A stretch of DNA of 64,000 bases from Hyunsoonleella aquatilis. Lineage in GTDB: Bacteria; Bacteroidota; Bacteroidia; Flavobacteriales; Flavobacteriaceae. The stretch lies in contig NZ_JACNMF010000002.1 in NCBI RefSeq assembly GCF_014270105.1, forward strand, positions 372,001-436,000, read 5' to 3'. Numbering within the stretch: position 1 is the first letter of the stretch; every line of letters starts with the position of its first letter. Position numbers and translations under genes: made by a program. Under the pieces are notes generated by a model. That model was not told where the DNA came from and did not search any database. It saw only the letters and a list, made by a program, of their open reading frames with translations. Below are positions 59,057 to 64,000 of the stretch, in pieces.

Positions 59057-59624
59057 CTTGTTTTGATTTTAAGAGTTTGTCAATATGGCTAATAGCTGTT
59101 TTTAACCTTTCTTTTTTATCACCTTTTAGCAACACAAAAGGTCTTTTTTGCTTAAGCAATTCAGCTTTGAAAGCTTCGAACATTTCAGCTCTATGGTTAG
59201 GTTTGTCTCGCAAATCATCAGCTTCCCATGGGGTATCAATATAGGTTAAAAAATACAAATCGTATGTGTTTTCAATGGCGTATTTTTCAAGAAAGGGATC
59301 GCAACTACCAAGGTAATAAGCCTCTGAATACACTTTAGTTTCCAGCAAATCTGTATCGCAAATTAAAACCGTGTCCGTCTTCTGGGAAAGCTCGTTTTCC
59401 AATTTTATTTGACCTATGGCGATGGGCAACAAATCCTTGGGCTCGCAGGTTTTTCGTTCATTATTCCATTTGTTTTGAAGATATTCCCGGGCATACTCGG
59501 GCACCCAAACTGTATTATAATGTCTGGCCAATTGACGTGACAATGTTGTTTTTCCTGTGGATTCAGGACCGAACAAAACTACTTTTATGCAGTCTGAAGA
59601 TTGTTGCTTAAGATTTTTTTCCAT
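59043..59624 (-). CDS. NadR-like P-loop kinase
   Basis: A 193-residue ATPase. The Walker A is GPESTGKTTLSRQLA (residues 20-34), followed by VPEYAREYL, ICDTDLLETKVYSEAYYLG and the lid region DDLRDKPNHRAEMFEA. This is the nicotinamide-riboside kinase domain of NadR, without the adenylyltransferase or HTH domains. The obvious substrate is nicotinamide riboside; given the thiamine context, thiamine is an alternative. It overlaps the PnuC gene by 40 bp. Confidence 0.8.
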   Translation of the reverse strand: MEKNLKQQSSDCIKVVLFGPESTGKTTLSRQLARHYNTVWVPEYAREYLQNKWNNERKTCEPKDLLPIAIGQIKLENELSQKTDTVLICDTDLLETKVYSEAYYLGSCDPFLEKYAIENTYDLYFLTYIDTPWEADDLRDKPNHRAEMFEAFKAELLKQKRPFVLLKGDKKERLKTAISHIDKLLKSKQDVLG

Positions 59625-60217
59625 GCCAGATAGCCAAATATAGCTATAAATGTGAACCCTAGATATTGAAAGCTTGTAAACGTAAATCCTTTATAAAAAT
59701 ATAAAGGGACAGATATTAAATCTCCAACAATCCAAAATATCCAATTTTCTATTTTTCGTCTTGCCATTAACCACATCCCTACGAAAAAAATAGCGGTGGT
59801 AAGAGTATCAACATACGCTACCCAACTCGTCCATTTATCAAATGCCCTGTAAACTATAAAAACAAACATCAGTGTGGCAAAAAAAATAAAAACACTTGCC
59901 AGTTTTTCTTTTGAAGTCGTTATGGTAATGGGAGTTACGTGAGTGTCATCGACTTTTCTAGTCCAAACGTACCAGCCGTAAACGCTCATTATAAAATAGT
60001 ATCCGTTAATCATCATGTCGCCAAGGAATTCCCATTGAAAAAGCAGGTAAACAAAAATGACGGTACTAATGATGCCCGTTGGAAACACTAATACTTTGTT
60101 CTGTTTGGAATACCAAACGGATAAAAATCCAAAAAACACAGCTACTATTTCTAGAACAATATGAGCCGTTGAATATCCCGAATATTGACCGAAGAAAAAC
60201 TCAAAAATGGGGCTCAT
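59585..60217 (-). CDS. pnuC: PnuC-family vitamin transporter
   Basis: A 210-residue membrane protein with about seven helices. Motifs typical of the PnuC/PnuT group are YFIMSVYGWYVW and NWIFWIVGDLISVPLYF. PnuC moves nicotinamide riboside by facilitated diffusion with phosphorylation as driving force; the related PnuT moves thiamine. The adjacent NadR-like kinase fits PnuC, and the thiamine-binding protein gene and nearby TPP riboswitch fit PnuT. The substrate cannot be settled from sequence here. Confidence 0.85.
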   Translation of the reverse strand: MSPIFEFFFGQYSGYSTAHIVLEIVAVFFGFLSVWYSKQNKVLVFPTGIISTVIFVYLLFQWEFLGDMMINGYYFIMSVYGWYVWTRKVDDTHVTPITITTSKEKLASVFIFFATLMFVFIVYRAFDKWTSWVAYVDTLTTAIFFVGMWLMARRKIENWIFWIVGDLISVPLYFYKGFTFTSFQYLGFTFIAIFGYLAWKKILSNNLQTA

Positions 60218-60461
60218 AATCGTACCTATCGGATTTTACGATTTTCATGTATAACAAGCCTTTATCAATCAACTCAAAAGCTTCCTTTATTTCTGAAGTT
60301 AATGTTTGCATCACCTCGTCATAATCGCCATAAACTTGAGTGCTCAAAGGGTTTTCTAAAACTTTTAAGTTTGATGCTCTTAGCTTTTTGATGAAATGAA
60401 TAATTGCAGGTTCAAAATCATCCTGCAAAGGTGTTAAGGTCAATTCTACTGATATTTTCAT
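60201..60461 (-). CDS. Thiamine-binding protein (YkoF/MTH1187 family)
   Basis: An 86-residue protein with a ferredoxin-like fold: ISVELTLTPLQDDFEPAIIHFIKKLRAS and then LENPLSTQVYGDYDEVMQTL (each partly quoted). This is the Thiamine_BP family, small oligomeric proteins that bind thiamine or its hydroxymethylpyrimidine part. It is the first gene of the operon, overlapping pnuC by 17 bp. A CTCTCCTAAGGAGAG palindrome at 60476-60490 lies just upstream. Confidence 0.8.
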   Translation of the reverse strand: MKISVELTLTPLQDDFEPAIIHFIKKLRASNLKVLENPLSTQVYGDYDEVMQTLTSEIKEAFELIDKGLLYMKIVKSDRYDYEPHF

Positions 60462-60506
60462 AGGCCTCTCTTCATCTCTCCTAAGGAGAGAAACTGTTAT
60501 ACTTTA

Positions 60507-61226
60507 CTATTTTAATTCATCAAAAAAAGAATCATTCTCCTCAAAAGCCGTTCCAATTACAACCATATCCGCCCCGGCCTTAAATGCTTGGCGTAACCGA
60601 AATTTGCTTTTAATACCACCGCCAACAATCAAAGGTATTTTTAAATCACTTTTTACCATTCTAATAATGTCTTCTGAAACTGGATATTTTGCGCCACTTC
60701 CCGCCTCTAAATATATCAATTTCATACCCAAAAGTTCTCCTGCTTTGGCAGTATCAACTATATTTTGAATATGCTTTCTTGGTATGGGGCCAGTTGATGT
60801 TACAGTTTCAACAGCCGTTTGCTTTCCGCCATCAATCAAAATATATCCTGTTGGAATCACTTCTAATTTGGAGTTTCTTAGTTTTGAAACAGACTGCACA
60901 TGCTTGCCAATCAAATACTCGGGATTCCGACCTGAAATTAAGGACAAAAACAAAATGGCTTGAGCGCTATCCGTTATTTGACTGACATCACCAGGAAAAA
61001 GTACTACCGGCAAATCAGTCTCATTCCTAATCTTATCGACTAAAATATGAGTAGCATTTCCATCTCCGGTACTACCTCCAACAAAAACATGAGTGGCTAT
61101 GGAACGATTCACCTTCTCCATAAAATGACCAGTGTTTGACAGAGAAAACTTGTCCGGGTCAATCAACACAGCCAACAACCTTTCGCCATCAGCAATAGCA
61201 TCCAATATGTTTTGATAAATCTGCAT
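60507..61226 (-). CDS. pcrB: Geranylgeranylglyceryl-phosphate synthase (PcrB/GGGPS family)
   Basis: About 239 residues from the ATG at 61226. TIM-barrel motifs of the GGGPS family are LLAVLIDPDKFSLSN, FVGGSTGDGN, PTGYILIDGGKQTAV, YLEAGSGAKYPV and LIVGGGIKSKFRLRQA. The enzyme joins a polyprenyl diphosphate to glycerol-1-phosphate, the first ether-lipid step in archaea; bacterial group II members make related lipids of unclear use. Its start overlaps the stop of the phosphopantetheinyl transferase gene by one base. Confidence 0.9.
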   Translation of the reverse strand: MQIYQNILDAIADGERLLAVLIDPDKFSLSNTGHFMEKVNRSIATHVFVGGSTGDGNATHILVDKIRNETDLPVVLFPGDVSQITDSAQAILFLSLISGRNPEYLIGKHVQSVSKLRNSKLEVIPTGYILIDGGKQTAVETVTSTGPIPRKHIQNIVDTAKAGELLGMKLIYLEAGSGAKYPVSEDIIRMVKSDLKIPLIVGGGIKSKFRLRQAFKAGADMVVIGTAFEENDSFFDELK

Positions 61227-61852
61227 TAGGCAATGGCATAGGCGCAAGTAAAACCTTCAAACTCCAAAAACTCAACATTGTAGCGGTTTTTTTTCTCTTG
61301 ATAGTCAATCCAAGCTATAGTTTCGGTATCGTTAATATTAAAAGGAATCACCAAACAATGGTCTTTAAAACTCAATCCGGGAGTGCAATATAACTTGTAT
61401 AACGACTCCTTTACACACCAAATCAATGTGAGTTTTTTAACGTAGTCGTCAGCTTCACTGGCCAAATAATCCTGTTCATAATCAATAAATTTATGGGCAA
61501 TCCGCTTTATTTTTTCGCGTTGCTTTTCGATATCAATACCCACAATCAAATCGCTAATGATTACTGCCGAAAATTGAAACGAATGCGTTATCGAAATCTG
61601 CTTGCCGTCCTTTAAATGCGGTTTCCCACAATCGTCATAAAATAAATCTTTATCGGTATAGCCTAACTCCCTCAAGAGGCACCTCACACTTAAAAAACCC
61701 CGTTGGTGCAATTCACTTTTCATGCCCATTACGCGTTCCAATGCAATGGGTTTTAAATCCACTCGCGACATCAGATCCTCAAAAGATTCGCTAATCTTCC
61801 AGATTTTAACAGTAGTTTGTGAATTTGGCGTAATGGTTTTATATAAAGGCAT
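61226..61852 (-). CDS. 4'-phosphopantetheinyl transferase superfamily protein
   Basis: A 208-residue protein with the Sfp-type motifs SITHSFQFSAVI, VGIDIEKQREKIKRIAHKF and WCVKESLYKLY. The magnesium-binding Asp and Glu of VGIDIE and the KES lysine are present. It transfers the phosphopantetheine arm of CoA to carrier-protein serines. Sfp-like size (over 200 residues) suggests a broad-specificity or secondary enzyme rather than AcpS. It is the first gene of a pair with pcrB. Confidence 0.9.
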   Translation of the reverse strand: MPLYKTITPNSQTTVKIWKISESFEDLMSRVDLKPIALERVMGMKSELHQRGFLSVRCLLRELGYTDKDLFYDDCGKPHLKDGKQISITHSFQFSAVIISDLIVGIDIEKQREKIKRIAHKFIDYEQDYLASEADDYVKKLTLIWCVKESLYKLYCTPGLSFKDHCLVIPFNINDTETIAWIDYQEKKNRYNVEFLEFEGFTCAYAIA

Positions 61853-61875
61853 TTAATTTTCCGAAAGTTATTGGT

Positions 61876-61883
61876 TATCTTTG
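61876..61883 (+). promoter_or_regulatory. ahcY promoter -7 element
   Basis: TATCTTTG fits TAnnTTTG and is followed by CACC, giving a leader of about 95 nt before the ahcY start codon. No SAM- or SAH-type riboswitch core was seen in that leader. Confidence 0.55.
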
Positions 61884-61982
61884 CACCGCCTGAAATGGGT
61901 TGTTCATTTGGTAAGCGAAATTAACCAAATTAACCACGAATCCCAATCAACTTTAGGTTTTTAAATTTAAGAAAAAGTTACT

Positions 61983-63299
61983 ATGAGTACGAAAACAATT
62001 CCATACGTTGCCCACAAAGTAAAGGATATCACTTTAGCCGATTGGGGAAGAAAAGAAATAGAGTTGGCCGAAGCCGAAATGCCAGGCTTAATGAGTTTGC
62101 GCGAAGAGTACAAAAACTCCCAGCCATTAAAAGGTGCAAGAATTGCAGGCTGTTTACACATGACTATTCAAACGGCCGTTTTGATTGAAACTTTACAAGC
62201 TTTGGGCGCAGAAGTGACCTGGAGCTCCTGCAACATCTTTTCAACTCAAGATCAGGCCGCAGCAGCTATTGCCGCCGCCGGAACGGCAGTTTACGCTTGG
62301 AAAGACATGACAGAAGAAGAATTTGACTGGTGTATCGAGCAAACGCTTTTCTTTGGAGAAGACAGACAACCACTCAACATGATTTTGGATGACGGTGGCG
62401 ATTTAACCAATATGGTATTGGACAAATACCCTGAATTGGCTGCAGGAATTAATGGTTTATCAGAAGAAACGACCACAGGTGTTCACAGGCTGTACGAACG
62501 TGTAAAAAACGGAACCCTACCAATGCCTGCAATTAACGTAAACGATTCTGTTACAAAATCAAAGTTCGATAATAAATACGGATGTAAAGAAAGTGCCGTG
62601 GATGCCATTCGTCGGGCTACGGATGTAATGTTGGCTGGAAAACGCGTTACAGTTTGCGGTTATGGCGATGTTGGCAAAGGTACTGCCGCATCTTTTAAAG
62701 GTGCCGGAAGTATTGTAACCGTTACCGAAATTGATCCAATCTGTGCCTTACAGGCCGCCATGGACGGTTTTGAAGTAAAAAAATTGGAAACCGTAGTTGC
62801 TAATTCTGATATCGTTATCACCACTACCGGAAACAAGGATATTGTGCGTGCCGAGCATTTTAAGGCGATGAAGGACAAAACCATCGTTTGTAATATTGGG
62901 CACTTTGACAATGAAATTCAAATGGCTTGGCTAAACGACAACTACGGCCATACCAAAAACACCATCAAACCTCAAGTTGATAAATATACCGTTGACGGTA
63001 AAGATATTATCATACTTGCCGAAGGGCGTTTGGTAAACTTAGGTTGCGCCACCGGCCACCCAAGTTTTGTGATGAGTAACTCGTTTACCAACCAAACCTT
63101 GGCGCAAATTGAGCTTTGGAACAATGCAGATGCCTATAACAACGAAGTTTATATGCTTCCAAAGCATTTGGATGAAAAAGTAGCAAAACTGCATTTAGAA
63201 AAAATTGGAGTGGAGCTTACAGAACTTAAAGAAGACCAGGCAGCGTACATTGGTGTATCGGTCCAGGGGCCTTATAAGCCTGAGCACTATAGGTATTAA
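61983..63299 (+). CDS. ahcY: Adenosylhomocysteinase
   Basis: A 438-residue enzyme of the S-adenosylhomocysteine hydrolase family. Recognisable parts are [49 protein letters not shown], the NAD-binding [19 protein letters not shown] and the end [10 protein letters not shown] (all quoted in short pieces). It splits S-adenosylhomocysteine into adenosine and homocysteine and so removes the product inhibitor of methyltransferases. It is monocistronic with a clear terminator. Confidence 0.97.
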   Translation: MSTKTIPYVAHKVKDITLADWGRKEIELAEAEMPGLMSLREEYKNSQPLKGARIAGCLHMTIQTAVLIETLQALGAEVTWSSCNIFSTQDQAAAAIAAAGTAVYAWKDMTEEEFDWCIEQTLFFGEDRQPLNMILDDGGDLTNMVLDKYPELAAGINGLSEETTTGVHRLYERVKNGTLPMPAINVNDSVTKSKFDNKYGCKESAVDAIRRATDVMLAGKRVTVCGYGDVGKGTAASFKGAGSIVTVTEIDPICALQAAMDGFEVKKLETVVANSDIVITTTGNKDIVRAEHFKAMKDKTIVCNIGHFDNEIQMAWLNDNYGHTKNTIKPQVDKYTVDGKDIIILAEGRLVNLGCATGHPSFVMSNSFTNQTLAQIELWNNADAYNNEVYMLPKHLDEKVAKLHLEKIGVELTELKEDQAAYIGVSVQGPYKPEHYRY

Positions 63300-63358
63300 G
63301 AATTCCTTTGACCCCGATAGCTATCGGGAGGAATCTCAAATTCCAAATAATAACAATC

Positions 63359-63391
63359 AAATCCCAAGCAACACTGTTTGGGATTTTTTTT
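63359..63391 (+). terminator. ahcY terminator
   Basis: AAATCCCAA and TTTGGGATTT form a stem followed by eight T, 60 bp past the ahcY stop codon; a CCCGATAGCTATCGGG palindrome (63313-63328) lies between. Confidence 0.9.
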
Positions 63392-63482
63392 ATTTGGGCG
63401 TTCCCCACAAGGGGTCGGGCTTTCACTACTCAATCCCTCCTGCGTCGGGGATTTCAAACAGGCCGTTCAATCCCTAACGCGG
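63392..63482. repeat. Dispersed intergenic repeat, copy 3
   Basis: ATTTGGGCGTTCCCC, then GGGGTCGGGCTTTC and the end TTCAATCCCTAACGCGG. It is the shortest of the three copies and lies between the ahcY terminator and the methyltransferase gene. Confidence 0.8.
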
Positions 63483-63573
63483 AAAAACGCAAAAGACAAC
63501 ATTTTCACGTTGTTAAAAACCAGTTTAATAATTAGTCAAATTCTTCTTTTCTAATTAAAAATAACCTCATATA

Positions 63574-63612
63574 TTTATAACCATATATAAGGTTGTATAA
63601 TATGGTTATAAA
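63574..63612 (+). promoter_or_regulatory. Inverted repeat over the methyltransferase start codon
   Basis: TTTATAACCATAT (63574-63586) and ATATGGTTATAAA (63600-63612) are exact complements 13 bp apart, and the right arm contains the start ATG at 63602-63604. An additional GGTT half-site lies at 63591-63594. It is a good candidate operator for autoregulation by the encoded HTH domain. Confidence 0.6.
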
Positions 63613-64000
63613 AAATTACTATTCTGTTTCCGAGGCCGCAGAAATACTGGGTAAAAACCCTGAAACTTTAAGACGATGGGACAACGAAGATAAGCTAAAA
63701 GCTGTTCGTGAGCCCATGAGCAACTACCGGGTTTATAAAAAAGAACAGTTAGAAATATTTCCAGAATTCAAATCTTATTTCAATACCATTGATGTTGGAA
63801 ATTTTGTAAATCCCCAAAAAGATTATAACGTACTGGAGCTTTTTGCAGGCGCAGGAGGCTTAGCCATTGGCTTGGAACAAGCAGGCATTAAATGCAAGGC
63901 ATTAAACGAAAATGATAAATGGGCCTGTAAAACATTAAGAAAAAATCGTCCGGAGTGGGATGTGATAGAGGACGATGTTAGAAATATAGACTTCACGGAT
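63602..64000 (+). CDS. DNA (cytosine-5) methyltransferase with N-terminal HTH (partial, runs off the window)
   Basis: An open frame of 133 codons to the window edge. Residues 1-60 form a MerR-like winged helix: YYSVSEAAEILGKNPETLRRW and YRVYKKEQLEIF. Residues 74-95 then give the C5-methyltransferase motif I, VLELFAGAGGLAIGLEQAG, followed by motif II/III-like ALNENDKWACKTL and VIEDDVRNIDF. HTH-C5-methyltransferase fusions are often paired with a restriction enzyme, which would lie beyond position 64000. It starts after the repeat and has its own palindrome over the start codon. Confidence 0.88.
   Translation, partial: MVIKNYYSVSEAAEILGKNPETLRRWDNEDKLKAVREPMSNYRVYKKEQLEIFPEFKSYFNTIDVGNFVNPQKDYNVLELFAGAGGLAIGLEQAGIKCKALNENDKWACKTLRKNRPEWDVIEDDVRNIDFTD

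Noticed and set aside
61853-61982. SAM- or SAH-sensing riboswitch in the ahcY leader
   Set aside because: The leader of about 95 nt has no conserved SAH or SAM aptamer core, only a short TTGGT/ACCAA pairing.
442-63482. CRISPR array
   Set aside because: The repeats are dispersed over the whole window, palindromic and of several families, without regular spacing or spacers.

Overview
The window is a stretch of chromosome from a member of the Bacteroidota, almost certainly a marine-type Flavobacteriaceae. The sequence is AT-rich. Promoter-like sites fit the Bacteroidota -7 element TAnnTTTG, and start codons lack clear Shine-Dalgarno sequences. Many products are family-typical: SusC/FecA-like TonB receptor, LytTR two-component pair, MgtE, DUF4301, DUF4286, DUF3127, DUF3098, DUF2490, DnaE with a built-in proofreading domain, and group II geranylgeranylglyceryl-phosphate synthase. 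About 70 protein genes, one tRNA-Asp, one TPP riboswitch, one gene remnant and many dispersed palindromic repeats are visible. No rRNA, prophage, insertion sequence or CRISPR array was seen.

Layout. 1-10 kb: dCMP deaminase, HupE/UreJ membrane protein, lipoproteins, a LuxR-type regulator, a membrane M28 peptidase, CBS and GIDE-domain proteins, DinB. 10-15.3 kb: tRNA-Asp, DUF58, lipoprotein M1 aminopeptidase, ClpP, thioredoxin. 15.3-22.4 kb is regulatory and accessory: an SRPBCC/ArsR operon with paired operators, a LytTR/LytS pair next to a serine hydrolase/alpha-beta hydrolase operon, and a CxxC mini-thioredoxin with a cysteine-rich MarR regulator. 22.4-28 kb: serine hydrolase and dnaE. 28-33 kb: a PAS-LuxR regulator, three ferritin-like four-helix-bundle paralogues around rpsP-rimM, and a decayed trmN6. 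33-41 kb: mgtE, rsmA, leuS carrying in-frame repeat insertions, ftsX, and a toxin-antitoxin pair bracketed by copies of the ftsX 3' end. 41-54 kb: DUF3098, manA, glycerate kinase, uppP-truB, tag, aat, flavin reductase, histidine kinase, HIT, greA. 54-61 kb: a TPP-riboswitch-controlled TonB receptor and a five-gene operon (thiamine-binding protein, PnuC, NadR-like kinase, DUF4301, ArfB-like factor). 61-64 kb: pcrB with a phosphopantetheinyl transferase, ahcY, and the start of a DNA cytosine methyltransferase with an N-terminal HTH.

How it fits together. Most genes are housekeeping. The parts that stand out are the riboswitch-linked vitamin uptake locus, small regulator/target modules whose operators can be read directly, the trio of ferritin-like proteins with a shared upstream element, and heavy colonisation by short palindromic repeats, three of which have become coding sequence inside leuS. 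The strongest sign of recent gene gain is the toxin-antitoxin module behind ftsX. The methyltransferase at the right edge may open a restriction-modification island that continues outside the window.
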